From Streptomyces sp. S465 (GTDB lineage: Bacteria > Actinomycetota > Actinomycetes > Streptomycetales > Streptomycetaceae): 64,000 bases of DNA. Positions 1 through 8,484 of this stretch are shown here, one piece after another. Below the pieces are notes generated by a model. The model did no database searches. It was not told the DNA's origin and saw only the letters and a program-made list of their open reading frames with translations. The position numbers and the translations under genes were made by a program. The stretch lies in contig NZ_CP114036.1 of NCBI RefSeq assembly GCF_026898115.1, positions 9,356,001-9,420,000 on the forward strand, read 5' to 3'. Position 1 is the first letter of the stretch. Every line of letters starts with the position of its first letter.

Positions 1-119
1 AAGATGAAGTAGTCGTACCACTCGACGGCCGTGCCGACGAGGCTGGCGACGGCGGCGCGTTTGGCGAGCGCGGTGCGCTCCTGCTCGTTGACCACAGGAG
101 CGATAGCTGATTGCGCCAT
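1..119 (-). CDS. MFS transporter, metabolite:H+ symporter type (N-terminal end only)
   Basis: Only the first 39 codons are in the window; the gene runs off the left edge. Read from the ATG at 119, the protein begins MAQSAIAPVVNEQE and then enters VGTAVEWYDYFIF. The (V/I)GTxxEWYD(F/Y) signature opens transmembrane helix 1 in the metabolite:H+ symporter branch of the major facilitator superfamily (the family of proline/betaine, citrate and shikimate porters). A GGAG ribosome site lies 8 bases before the ATG. The gene starts 51 bases after the stop of the MaoC-like gene and is probably co-transcribed with it, so it may import a carboxylic acid substrate for that pathway. The substrate cannot be told from this fragment. 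Confidence 0.8.
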   Translation of the reverse strand, partial: MAQSAIAPVVNEQERTALAKRAAVASLVGTAVEWYDYFI

Positions 120-170
120 GGATGACTCCGTTGTCGATCTCATTGACTGGCTGGGCGGTCGGCGGAGGTC

Positions 171-1133
171 TCAGACCAGGCGCGCAGGGCGCTCAGGATC
201 GTCACTGACGCGGGCCGACGCCCAGCCGAGCGCGGTGCGGGTGCCGTCGGCCTTGTCCACCCAGACCTCCAGCTCCAGCCGGTCACCGCGGACGCCGACG
301 ACGGCACCGCTCGTGGTCAGCTCGTCGCCGACGAAGGCCGGGGAGACGAAGCGGAGGTCGACTTCGCCGGAGGTGAAGAACGTCGTGCCGAAGAGCTCGA
401 CCAGGTTGGCGATGATGAACCCGGTCTGCTGCTGGGCCTGCACGATCGTGCGGTCCAGGCCGGAGGCCGCGGCCTTCTCCGGGTGGGTGTGCACATTGGC
501 GTAGCCGCGGCCTGCCCAGGAGAAGACGGACATCTGGTCCTGGGTGAAGGTGATGGTGCGCCGGGGCAGCGCGGCGCGCTCGGGAGCGTCGAGTGTGGCC
601 CGCTCCAGGGGGCGGACGGACGGGTCGACGGTGCCGAGCACGGTGCGTGACCGTGCCTCGCCCGCCGTGCGGTTCCGCCCGGTGACCTCACCGGCGACCG
701 TCCGCATGATCTCCTTGCCGACGTGCCGCACCAGCAGCCGTCCGTCGGCGCCGCGGGCCTCCGCCTCCAGGACGACGTAACCCTGTCCGCGGCGCTCGTA
801 CTTCTGTGTGTAGCCGCCTTCGACGGTGACCGTCTCGCCGACCGCAACGGGGGAGTGGAAGGTGAGGTGCTCGTGCGTGTGCAGGCCCTGGGCGGTGTTG
901 CCGTCGTAGTTCTCGTAGAACAGGAAGAGCAGGTCGTTGGCGAGGACCAGAGGATGGCCCACCGGTCCGCCGAACGGCGAGGTTCCGAAGTACCAGGACC
1001 CGAAGTCGTCCTCGCTGTAGGCGTAGTCGAGCACCTTACGCCGGTCCACGGTCACGGTGACAGGTCCCATCGGCTCGGGAACTTCGACCAACTCGTAGCG
1101 GGCTTCCTTCAACTGAGACGTCTGCGACTTCAT
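171..1133 (-). CDS. MaoC-like double hot-dog dehydratase/hydratase
   Basis: A 320-residue protein with two hot-dog folds in one chain: an N-terminal half (about residues 30-165, with HTHEHLTFHSPVAVGE) and a C-terminal MaoC-like half (about 200-315, with YANVHTHPEKAAASG and DLRFVSPAFVGDEL). Proteins of this form hydrate or dehydrate acyl-CoA thioesters, for example mesaconyl-CoA or (3R)-hydroxyacyl substrates. An in-frame ATG 11 codons upstream exists, but the ATG at 1133 is chosen because GGAGGTGA precedes it by a few bases. The promoter and a double palindrome lie just upstream, and a metabolite:H+ symporter follows after 51 bases, suggesting an inducible two-gene operon for uptake and breakdown of an organic acid. 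The exact substrate is unknown. Confidence 0.8.
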   Translation of the reverse strand: MKSQTSQLKEARYELVEVPEPMGPVTVTVDRRKVLDYAYSEDDFGSWYFGTSPFGGPVGHPLVLANDLLFLFYENYDGNTAQGLHTHEHLTFHSPVAVGETVTVEGGYTQKYERRGQGYVVLEAEARGADGRLLVRHVGKEIMRTVAGEVTGRNRTAGEARSRTVLGTVDPSVRPLERATLDAPERAALPRRTITFTQDQMSVFSWAGRGYANVHTHPEKAAASGLDRTIVQAQQQTGFIIANLVELFGTTFFTSGEVDLRFVSPAFVGDELTTSGAVVGVRGDRLELEVWVDKADGTRTALGWASARVSDDPERPARLV

Positions 1134-1170
1134 CGTCACCTCCGTGTCAGACCCCAGCAGGGGCAAAAAT

Positions 1171-1219
1171 GTCTAGACGACTAGTCTTTACGTTAGGTAG
1201 ATGCAAATGGAGGTGTCAA
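1171..1219 (-). promoter_or_regulatory. Promoter with adjacent double-palindrome operator for the MaoC/transporter operon
   Basis: On the minus strand TTGACA (1219-1214) and TAACGT (1195-1190) are 18 bases apart, a good vegetative-type promoter. Immediately downstream, covering the expected transcription start, are two abutting perfect 8-base palindromes: GACTAGTC (1179-1186) and GTCTAGAC (1171-1178). This arrangement suits a dimeric repressor, TetR-family being the commonest user of such sites. No regulator gene lies beside it in the window, so the partner is unknown. Confidence 0.6.
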
Positions 1220-1914
1220 TGGGCGTGCGCGTCCTCATGAGATACCTGCGTCTGTACGGGGGAAGCGACCTGAGGGGCGCTGTCGCCCTGGCAAGGGCCG
1301 GTCTGCGTGTGAGTCGATCGGCGCCGGCGTCGTAGCTTTGCCGACGCGGGGTACCGCACTCATCCCCGTCACCGGCGCCCTCATCGGGGATACGCTCACC
1401 GCGACCGTACGCACCGGACGTCAGGGCCTCGCCGTCCTCGCGCAGCGCACGACGGGCCGGCCGGGGATGACATTCGCCCCGGAGCGGGACAGCAGGAACG
1501 CCGGCAACACCAGCCACTGAGACCCGGTCGGGTCCCGGGCCCGCCGCGGGCCCGGAACCTCGCACCCGGATCGAGGCAGACGTCGGCGTCGTCGAACCAG
1601 GGCACATCCACGCGCGACCGGCTCTACGCGACCTGGGGTTCGGAGCGGTGATGGATGCGGTCGGAGACAGCTGCTGAACTCCGGCAACCTCGTGCGGGTC
1701 GCCGGAAACCGGCGGCCCGCACGCTGCCCTGGGGTGTCCGGCCTTCGTCGGCGCACCAGCACACGGAGTCCGGGACGCCGGCGCGGCCCACCGCGGCGTC
1801 AGACCCAGCGGAGGCGACCGTAGAGCACGGTCCCACGGCGCCCGGAGCCGGCTGAGACCGCGGCCTGCAGAGGCGCGCCGACCTGCGATGTGCCGGCTTG
1901 GTGTCAGTGGCGGC
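1220..1914. other. Gene-poor stretch, probably decayed
   Basis: No reading frame here has a convincing start, ribosome site and recognisable domain together. Several frames stay open only because the DNA is so GC-rich. The stretch lies between the MaoC promoter and a broken transposase fragment, so it is best read as degraded insertion-sequence or flanking DNA. Confidence 0.5.
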
Positions 1915-2046
1915 ACGTGCTTGAGCACGTGCCAGTGGAAGGCGGACTGGGAACTCGGCGCCGTTGTCGGTCTGGATGACCTCGACCTGGAGCGGCAGAC
2001 GCTGGATGACGTAGTCGAGGAACTGGACGGCAGTGACCTGATGCAA
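1915..2046 (-). pseudogene. Transposase fragment (IS3/IS481-type integrase core), frameshifted
   Basis: Read from 2046 downwards, one frame gives TAVQFLDYVIQRLPLQVEV followed by IQTDNGAEF. This is the second-aspartate region of a DDE integrase core (rve) transposase. The similarity then continues in another frame as SAFHWHVLKHV, which in intact relatives follows directly, so there is a frameshift near 1950. The first Asp and final Glu regions are not recognisable, and no terminal inverted repeats were found. It is a relic of an insertion sequence abutting the 3' end of the MFS gene. Confidence 0.7.
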
Positions 2047-2119
2047 CGTCGGGTGGATCCGCGGTCGCGATACCGGGCGACCGGGGTGGCTGTTGCGGCA
2101 TCGCTCAGGCCGCGTGGTG

Positions 2120-3532
2120 TTACGGGGCGGCCGGGCGCTTGCCGGGGAGTTGCGGAGCCAGAGTGCCCTTGCCCCACCACGAACCCGCCGCGTCCGCGTC
2201 GCGGTGTCCGGTGTCGGTGAGGTTCGCGCCGTTGGTCTCCGGCGCCCACATCAGCGACGTGACGCCGCCGATCAGCGAGACCACGCCCATGAAGAACATG
2301 GACCAGCTCAGTCCGAGGTGGGTCAGGGACAGGGGCAGCAAGAAGGTGCCGACGGCGGCGCCGACGCGGCTGGCCGCGGAGGACAGGCCGACGCCGGACG
2401 TGCGGATCGAGGTGGGGAAGACCTCCTCCGGGTAGATGCCGGGGAGGATGCTCATGATCCCGTACGAGTAGAGGTAACCGAAGAAGCAGACGGTGCCGAG
2501 CCATATCGGCAGCACATGCCCCAGACTGACCAGGAAAAGGGCGAGAGCGCAGCCGAACATCGGCCAGATGAGGATGGTCCGGCGGCCCACGCGGTCGACC
2601 AGCCACCAGCCGGTTGCCGCGCCGAGCAAGGCGATCACCGTGCCGAGCAGGGCGCCGGCCAGAGCGCTGTCCCCGAGCCCGATCGCGCTGAGAACGGTGG
2701 GCTGGAAGAAGGTCAGCGCGAAGTACGGCAGGACGATGCAGATCCAGAAGGTGCAGGCGAAAACGGTGCGCCGCAGGTAGGCCGGCGAGAACAGCTCGCG
2801 GTAACGGGTCTTGGCGGGCTCTTCGGCGTGAAAGCCATCGCTGTCGGAGGTGGTGTCCAGTTCACGCTCGATGATGGCGATGGCCTCCTCGCGGCGCCCC
2901 TTGGACATCAGCCAGCGCGGCGACTCGGGCAGGCCGTGCCTGGCGAGCAGGCACAGCGCCGCGGGCACGGCGCTCGCGGCGAGGGTGATGTGCCAGGCCC
3001 CGGGCCAGTTGGTGTTGATGACGTAGCCGATGAGGTAGGCGACCACGTAACCGACGTTCCAGAGGATCTCCAGGATCCCCAGGTAGTGGCCGCGCCGGGC
3101 GCTGGGTGAGAACTCGGCCAGCAGCGGAGAACCGATCGAGTAGTCCGCTCCGACGGCCAGTCCCATCACCAGGCCCAGGACGAAGACGTGCCAGGCCGAC
3201 GTGACGAAGAACATCAGCACCGAACAGATCAGGAAGACCGAGAGGTCGATGGTGAACATCGGCCGCCGGCCGACCTTGTCGGTGACGTACCCCAGGCCCA
3301 GGCCGCCGAAGAACGTGCCGACGAGTGTCGAGGCCGAGATCAGCGCGCTCCAGGTGGCGGTGATACCGATGTCACGCGCCATGGCGTTCCCGGCGAGGGC
3401 GGCGGCCACGGAGGCGAAGACGAAACCGTCGATGAACATCCCACCGCCGGTGGCGAGGGTGAGGCGGCGCAGGAAACGCCCGGTGCGCGGGTTCGGCTCG
3501 TTGGTCGGCGGCCTGTCGAGGACTGTCGGCAT
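2120..3532 (-). CDS. MFS transporter, sugar/organic-acid porter type
   Basis: A 470-residue, 12-helix major facilitator. After a hydrophilic start it enters GGGMFIDGFVFASVAAAL (helix 1). The loop 2-3 signature is GYVTDKVGRRPMF, helix 4 is followed by LAEFSPSARRGHYLG, and the mid-loop PESPRWLMSKGRREEA matches the sugar-porter PESPRxL motif. The second-half VDRVGRRT repeats the signature. This is a proton-coupled importer of a sugar or small organic anion; the ligand is not predictable. The start at 3532 is preferred over an in-frame one 19 codons upstream because AGGAAAGG sits 8 bases before it. It stands alone on its strand and is divergent from the 2H phosphoesterase gene. Confidence 0.85.
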   Translation of the reverse strand: MPTVLDRPPTNEPNPRTGRFLRRLTLATGGGMFIDGFVFASVAAALAGNAMARDIGITATWSALISASTLVGTFFGGLGLGYVTDKVGRRPMFTIDLSVFLICSVLMFFVTSAWHVFVLGLVMGLAVGADYSIGSPLLAEFSPSARRGHYLGILEILWNVGYVVAYLIGYVINTNWPGAWHITLAASAVPAALCLLARHGLPESPRWLMSKGRREEAIAIIERELDTTSDSDGFHAEEPAKTRYRELFSPAYLRRTVFACTFWICIVLPYFALTFFQPTVLSAIGLGDSALAGALLGTVIALLGAATGWWLVDRVGRRTILIWPMFGCALALFLVSLGHVLPIWLGTVCFFGYLYSYGIMSILPGIYPEEVFPTSIRTSGVGLSSAASRVGAAVGTFLLPLSLTHLGLSWSMFFMGVVSLIGGVTSLMWAPETNGANLTDTGHRDADAAGSWWGKGTLAPQLPGKRPAAP

Positions 3533-3817
3533 GGAGATCCCTTTCCTGGGTACGTGCAGCGGGCACCTACCCAGGACGGGGCGCAGCACTGAGTGACGTG
3601 GATCACCATGTGCTGCGTCATGGTTTCGTCACTGTCGGCTGAGAAACGCCGTCATCCAGGGCCGTCATTCCGCCGGATGACGGGTGCGTTCCCGAGGACA
3701 CCGGCACCGCATGGGTGACCGCCCGCCACCCCGTCGCCGCGTCACACCGACGCCCTTTCCCGCTCTCCGCTTCCCGTGGCTGTCCCGCGGGACCCGCGGC
3801 TGCGATCATGACAGGCC

Positions 3818-4375
3818 ATGTGCGCAGACGAAGACGCCGCCGGGAGCGCGGGAGCGGCCTCGGGATGGCCGGATGTGCCGGGCGACACCGCGTTCACCAT
3901 CAAGGTGCCCGCAGCCGATCCGCTGGTCCGGGCCGGCTTCCCGGCCCATGTGACCGTGCTTTACCCGTTCCTGCACGAGAGCCGCATCGATGCCGCGACC
4001 GACCGCGAACTGACCGGCCTCTTCGCCGGGCACGCGGCCTTCACCCTCAGTTTCGACGCCTTCGGACGCTTCCCTGGAGTGCTCTACCTCGACCCATGGC
4101 CACACGGCCCCGTGACCGCGCTGACGAAGGACCTCACCCGGCGCTGGCCCGAGGCGGTGCCCTACCGGGGGATATTCGGCGCCGGGCTCGCCCCGCACCT
4201 GACGGTCGCCAACAGCGAGGGCCCCGCCACCCAGGACGCCGCATACGACGCGCTGCAGACCGAACTGGCCCCGCGGCTGCCGCTGAGCTGCCACGTCCGG
4301 GCCGTGCACCTCATCACCTGGGACGGAAGCCGCTGGCAGGACCGTGCCGAGTACCGCCTGACGGCCCACCTCTGA
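3818..4375 (+). CDS. 2H phosphoesterase / 2'-5' RNA ligase-like protein
   Basis: A 185-residue soluble protein carrying the two HxT motifs that define the 2H phosphoesterase superfamily: HVTVLYPF near residue 45 and HLTVAN near residue 127. The two histidines form a paired active site that opens or forms 2',3'-cyclic phosphate or 2'-5' linkages in RNA or nucleotides. The length is normal for a single-domain member. The ribosome site before ATG 3818 is weak (ACAGG). There is no partner gene, so the cellular substrate is open. It is followed by the Mrr-like nuclease gene on the same strand after about 180 bases. Confidence 0.8.
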   Translation: MCADEDAAGSAGAASGWPDVPGDTAFTIKVPAADPLVRAGFPAHVTVLYPFLHESRIDAATDRELTGLFAGHAAFTLSFDAFGRFPGVLYLDPWPHGPVTALTKDLTRRWPEAVPYRGIFGAGLAPHLTVANSEGPATQDAAYDALQTELAPRLPLSCHVRAVHLITWDGSRWQDRAEYRLTAHL

Positions 4376-4558
4376 AAGGCACGCAGCGGCGCCAGGGCAC
4401 ACCTCCTCGGGCATCACCGGGACCGGCGGACGCGTACACCGGAGCGTTCCGCGCCCGCAACGTCGAATGCTGCCTGGCCGACCTCACTGGGTAGACCCGC
4501 CGCTGGATGGGGAGCGACAAGGCGGCACACCGCCGCGACAGGGGAGGGGCAGGAAAGC

Positions 4559-5137
4559 ATGGGGACAACGCTGCTGGGGGTATGTGCCGCGGTGGTCGCC
4601 GCGGTCGTCGTCACGGTCCTGGTACGGGCCGGGCGCCGTGAAGCACAGGCCGAGAAAACACGGCTCGCCGAAGAAGAGCGGCGGCAGGCCCGCCGTTCGC
4701 TGGACGCAGTCTGGGCCATGGACGATCGCGAGTTCGAGGAGTACATCGCCGAGCTGTGCCGCCGCGACGGCTGCACCGACGTGGAACGAGTCGGCGGCGC
4801 CGGCGACTTGGGCGCGGATGTGATCGGCCGGTTGCCCGACGGACGGAAGATCGTCATTCAGTGCAAGCGTTATGCGAAGCATCGCACGGTCGGCAGCCGC
4901 GACATCCAGACGTTCAACGGCACCGCCCGCGCCGAACACGGCGCCGACGTCCCCGTCTTCGTCGCCTCCTGCGTCTTCACCGGCCCCGCCCGCACGTTCG
5001 CCGCCAAGCACGACCTGACGCTCATCGACGTCAACCTGCTCGGCTTCTGGAACAACGGCACCACGCTGACCTCGCTTCTGACCCTGGACATCGGGCGCTC
5101 CGGCAACAACCGCCGACTGCACCCGGACCACGACTGA
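4559..5137 (+). CDS. Membrane-anchored Mrr-like restriction endonuclease
   Basis: A 192-residue protein. Residues 2-22 form one hydrophobic helix, then comes a charged linker (REAQAEKTRLAEEERRQ, possibly coiled coil), then an Mrr_cat PD-(D/E)xK nuclease domain from about residue 50. Visible catalytic elements are FEEYIAELCRRDG, GDLGADVIG (the acidic residue) and the QCKRY triad piece (QxK) near residue 102. Mrr enzymes cut modified DNA; short membrane-tethered forms are common in actinomycetes and of uncertain role. A strong AGGA ribosome site precedes ATG 4559. It is followed by a broken regulator gene. Confidence 0.82.
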   Translation: MGTTLLGVCAAVVAAVVVTVLVRAGRREAQAEKTRLAEEERRQARRSLDAVWAMDDREFEEYIAELCRRDGCTDVERVGGAGDLGADVIGRLPDGRKIVIQCKRYAKHRTVGSRDIQTFNGTARAEHGADVPVFVASCVFTGPARTFAAKHDLTLIDVNLLGFWNNGTTLTSLLTLDIGRSGNNRRLHPDHD

Positions 5138-5256
5138 CAGGACCCCGTCGCCCCCGGCACCGGGACGCGCACTCATGCGTGGCGCCTCCGATGTCGGGGC
5201 AGGGGCCGCGAGGGCTGATGCCCTTGCCGGATCCCGGGTGTCGGTGGGTGATGGGC

Positions 5257-5658
5257 TCGCTACCTCTTCCTCCACCCCGCGGCCCGCGAACTCTTCCCCG
5301 ATTGGGACAGCCAGATCCGCGGCTGCGTCGCCCGCCTGCGAGCCCTTGCCGGACCGACCCCGATGCCCCCGACCTCACGCGGCTCGTCGGTGAGCTTCTC
5401 CTGAAGAGCCCGGCCTTCGCCGGGCTGGGGGAGCGCTACGAGGTCACCGGACGCAAGATCACCACCAAGACCTTCCAGCACCCCCAGGTCGGCATGATCA
5501 CCCTCGCCTTCCAGGGCATGGCTCTGGAAGGCACCGCCGGCCAGCGCATGGGCATCTACACCGCCGAACCCGGCAGCCCGGACCACGACGCCATGCTCCT
5601 GCTGGACATGGCGGCCGCACCGCCCCCGTCCGGGCAGCCGTCGCAGAGGCGAACGTAG
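5257..5658 (+). pseudogene. MmyB-like XRE regulator, C-terminal ligand-binding part, frameshifted
   Basis: One frame gives ARYLFLHPAARELFPDWDSQ and CVARLRALAG; the next frame continues DPDAPDLTRLVGELLLKSPA, then KTFQHPQVGMITLAFQGM and AEPGSPDHDAMLLL, ending at the stop 5656-5658. These are consecutive segments of the MmyB-type ligand-binding domain found C-terminal to XRE helix-turn-helix domains in actinomycete regulators. A single-base frame change near 5345-5360 breaks it. The N-terminal helix-turn-helix is absent, so the gene is truncated as well as frameshifted. Confidence 0.72.
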
Positions 5659-5662
5659 CCCA

Positions 5663-5901
5663 GACCTGCCTCTCTGGCCCGGTGATACCGGCGGCGAGTG
5701 CGAGAACTGCCGCAAGGTCATCCACCTCCAGCGCGCTCGCCGCGCCCAGATCGCGGCTGCCGCCCGCGTGAGGGAGTCCTTGGAGACCGACGTCGCCACC
5801 GCCCAGCGCGAGTTCATGGAACTGCTGGAGCCGGGCGAGACGACGCGGATGGGTTCACCTTGCCCGGCGACGTTGGCGAGTTCTGCCGCGACGCGCTTGT
5901 A
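5663..5901 (+). pseudogene. Coding-like remnant of unknown family
   Basis: The frame starting at 5663 reads like real protein: LWPGDTGGECENCRKVI, then RARRAQIAAAARVRESL, then AQREFMELLEPGE. It has no start codon or ribosome site, and degenerates after about 5850 before a stop near 5900. A CxxC pair hints at a small metal-binding element. On the minus strand, about 5857-5990 also reads as plausible protein (STTNPLEGNWALAMIAYKRV). I recognise neither, and take both as fragments of decayed mobile or accessory genes. Confidence 0.35.
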
Positions 5902-5986
5902 GGCGATCATGGCCAGTGCCCAGTTCCCCTCCAGCGGGTTGGTGGTGGAGCGGGTGTTCCAACAGCTCGTGCGGGGCCGGTCCGGC

Positions 5987-6901
5987 TCAGGACCATCCTC
6001 GTCCTGCTGACCGTTGCTGAGGGGCGAGGTCGTATCCGTAGCGTTCGGCCACCGCAGGCATTTCTCCTTTCATGAATTGGCGCTCAAGCTCGGGGGTGAT
6101 CCATTGGAGCCATTCGTTGGGAGTGCCACTGCGCATGATTCTGGTGTTTCCCTCGACGGGGTCGGGCTGCTTCGCCTGGGACTTGGATTCGTGCGCGCGC
6201 ATATTTTCGAAACTGCTCTTCTCAACCGCCCGCGAGATGGCGTCGTCGGGCACGGTGACACCGAGGTCTTCGAAGTTTGACCGAAGTGTGGCAACCGGTT
6301 CACGTTTGAGGTCTTCGTAGGTCGTCAGTGTTGATACCTGGAAGGCCGCGCGGCGATCTGCCCACTGCTCATAGAACATGGACCAGTCGGCAAGGCGGCT
6401 TACCCCCGCTGGTCCAGGGCGTTCGAGCCAGGCATGGAAGGTTCCTGATGCGATATCCAGTGGGTCTTTGGCGAAATTGGTGCGGAACTTGTACCACGAG
6501 AAGAGGGAGTCTCGCGGGTCCCGCACGAGTATCCATACCCCCTTGAGGGGGCGCTGCTCAAGGAAATCTGGCGTCAGGTGGGTCTTGAAGAAGCGGGGCC
6601 ATTGTCCTTTCTGCAGGGGCCGTTCACCGCCGTGCCGGTCCGCTGTCGCGGAGAGCCTTTGAGCATAGTCGCTGTAGGCGGGCACCGGGCTGCTGGTTCC
6701 GTCAGCGTGCAGGGCTTCGATGTACGGGTCCGCGTAGTTGAGCCCCACCTCCTGGAGGATGTTGCCGAGTAAAGACTGCCCGGAGCCGCCGATGCTGGCC
6801 ACAGCGATGTCCTCGGCGCCGAGGCATTTCATGTTCTCCTGGTACAGGGCGTTGTATCGGTCCTGTATTCCGTGCAGGAGGTAGTAGACTTTTCCGCTCA
6901 T
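5987..6901 (-). CDS. Sulfotransferase (PAPS-dependent)
   Basis: A 304-residue sulfotransferase-fold protein, which would transfer sulfate from 3'-phosphoadenylyl sulfate (PAPS) to a hydroxyl or amine. The 5'-phosphosulfate loop is an altered form, IGGSGQSLLGN (residues 37-47). FFKTHLTPDF (104-113) and the 3'-phosphate motif VRDPRDSLFSWY (126-137) are typical. Leu44 is encoded by the rare codon TTA (6770-6772), implying bldA-dependent translation. The ATG at 6901 follows GAAGGTG. The gene starts 40 bases after the MFS exporter gene and is the last of a four-gene minus-strand cassette that also encodes an APS kinase able to renew PAPS. The acceptor is unknown; a small secreted metabolite is the simplest idea. 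Confidence 0.85.
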   Translation of the reverse strand: MSGKVYYLLHGIQDRYNALYQENMKCLGAEDIAVASIGGSGQSLLGNILQEVGLNYADPYIEALHADGTSSPVPAYSDYAQRLSATADRHGGERPLQKGQWPRFFKTHLTPDFLEQRPLKGVWILVRDPRDSLFSWYKFRTNFAKDPLDIASGTFHAWLERPGPAGVSRLADWSMFYEQWADRRAAFQVSTLTTYEDLKREPVATLRSNFEDLGVTVPDDAISRAVEKSSFENMRAHESKSQAKQPDPVEGNTRIMRSGTPNEWLQWITPELERQFMKGEMPAVAERYGYDLAPQQRSAGRGWS

Positions 6902-6941
6902 GCTGCACCTTCAGCTTTATCCTGGAAGGAGTGGTTTCGAG

Positions 6942-8411
6942 TTAGCTGACGTCCCTTCGGGAGCGTGGCGCGCGGACGGTACCGGGCCGTTCGCGCGCGG
7001 ACCCTTTTTGATCGTCGCCCAGCAGGGCGGTCACCAGGCCACCCAGGACAGCGATACCGGCGGCCACAAGGAAAGCGAGGCGGTACCCGGCAGCCAGGGC
7101 CGTTGCCTGGTCAGCCGCGTCCATGTGGGCGGTCCGGGCGGCGGCGATGCTCCCCAGACAGGCAATGGCAAGAACACCTGCCACGTACTTGGCTGTTTCG
7201 AAGAGGCCATAGCCTACGCCCTTTTCGTTCGCCGAGAGATCCTTACCCGCGGCGACGTTGAAGGTAACGGCTCCGACGACCGTGCCAAGGCCGAGGATGA
7301 GTAGACCGGGCAAAATGTGCGGCACGTACCGCGCACTGGGAGAAGCCAGCGCCAGAAGAACGAATCCGCATGCGCTGAGGAACTGGGCGCACGAGGCGAT
7401 GATCGTCCAGCGGTAGCGCCGTAGCAATAGCTTTGTCAGCGGGGAACCGGCGAGGACGACGATACCCAGGGGGCAGAAGGCCAGCCCAGCTGCCAGTGGG
7501 CTGTATCCGAGGGCCTGTTGAAAGAAGAGAAGGCCGATAAAGACAGTGCCTTGGTAGGAGAATTCATTGGCGGGCATGGCCAGTGCCGAGGTCCGGAAAG
7601 AGGGAACGTGCAGTACTTCTGGGCGGATCAAAGGCGCTGCTGCCTTGCGTTCGTGGCTGATGAAGATGAGGAAGACGAGGACTGACCCCGCCAGGGAGCC
7701 CAACACGACGGGCGAGGCCAACCCGGCGTGCTCAACGCCGGCAATGCCGTAGACGAGGATCATGAGACCGGCGACGGACAATGCCGCACCTGGCAGGTCC
7801 AAGCCGTCGGGGTGCCCGCGAGGCCGGTGACCAGGCAGAAGCTTCGGGGCGGAGAGGAAAGCGCAGGCCGCGACAGGCACGGACAGCAGGAAGACGTAGC
7901 GCCAGCCAAGGCCTTGGATGACCGCGCCGCCTACGACGGCTCCGCCTGCTGCACCGAGCCCGCCTGCGACCGCGACCGCGGCGAACGTGCGGTCGCGGTC
8001 ACCCGCGTCGGGTCGGCTGCTGATGGTCGCGAAGGACGTCGGAACGGCCAGGGCCGCGCCCACGCCCTGGAGGGCCCTGCCGACGAGGAGCAGCCAGGGT
8101 GTGAGCGCGAGTCCGGCGAGCATCAGGCCTACGGTGAACAGTCCGAGGCCGGTGGTCAGGACGCGTCGGCGGCCGTACCTGTCGCCGCACCGGCCGCCAA
8201 GCAGCAGCATGCCTCCCAGGGGGAGCATGTACGCCGTCATGACCCACTGAGCACCGACCTGGCTCATGTCGAAGCCGCGTTGCACGGTGGGCAGCGCGAC
8301 GGTGACGACCAGCCCGTCGAAGACCACCAGGAAGTTCGTCACCACAAGCAGCGCCGTGAGGTAGAGCGCCTTCCGGGGACGAGCTGCGTGCTCGGGACGA
8401 GAAAGAGACAT
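6942..8411 (-). CDS. MFS exporter, DHA2/EmrB-like 14-helix type
   Basis: A 489-residue drug:H+ antiporter-like protein. Helix 1 is followed by VVTVALPTVQRGFDMSQVG (motif D1-like, typical of the DHA2 branch). Loop 2-3 is GGRCGDRYGRRRVL, helix 4 carries LVGRALQGVGAALAVPTSF, and GGLGAAGGAVVGGAVIQGLG is antiporter motif C. These identify an exporter rather than an importer. The start at 8411 is chosen because the protein then begins MSLSRPEHAARPRK just before helix 1; the upstream extension is low-complexity. It lies 73 bases after the methyltransferase and 40 before the sulfotransferase, so it is the probable export pump for the product of this cassette. Confidence 0.85.
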   Translation of the reverse strand: MSLSRPEHAARPRKALYLTALLVVTNFLVVFDGLVVTVALPTVQRGFDMSQVGAQWVMTAYMLPLGGMLLLGGRCGDRYGRRRVLTTGLGLFTVGLMLAGLALTPWLLLVGRALQGVGAALAVPTSFATISSRPDAGDRDRTFAAVAVAGGLGAAGGAVVGGAVIQGLGWRYVFLLSVPVAACAFLSAPKLLPGHRPRGHPDGLDLPGAALSVAGLMILVYGIAGVEHAGLASPVVLGSLAGSVLVFLIFISHERKAAAPLIRPEVLHVPSFRTSALAMPANEFSYQGTVFIGLLFFQQALGYSPLAAGLAFCPLGIVVLAGSPLTKLLLRRYRWTIIASCAQFLSACGFVLLALASPSARYVPHILPGLLILGLGTVVGAVTFNVAAGKDLSANEKGVGYGLFETAKYVAGVLAIACLGSIAAARTAHMDAADQATALAAGYRLAFLVAAGIAVLGGLVTALLGDDQKGSARERPGTVRAPRSRRDVS

Positions 8412-8484
8412 GGTCCTCGATCTTCCCGGGCCCGCAGCCCGGTGATTGCGGTGGCCGGGTGACAATGGCCGTCGGCTGCCGTGC

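Noticed and set aside
1188..2606. A 472-codon minus-strand frame across the transposase relic and the MFS gene end
   Set aside because: No ribosome site and arginine-rich low-complexity translation; it overlaps the real MFS gene and only contributes one frame of the broken transposase.
3593..3606. GTGA-N6-TCAC dyad between the MFS and 2H phosphoesterase genes
   Set aside because: Four-base arms are too short to separate from chance.
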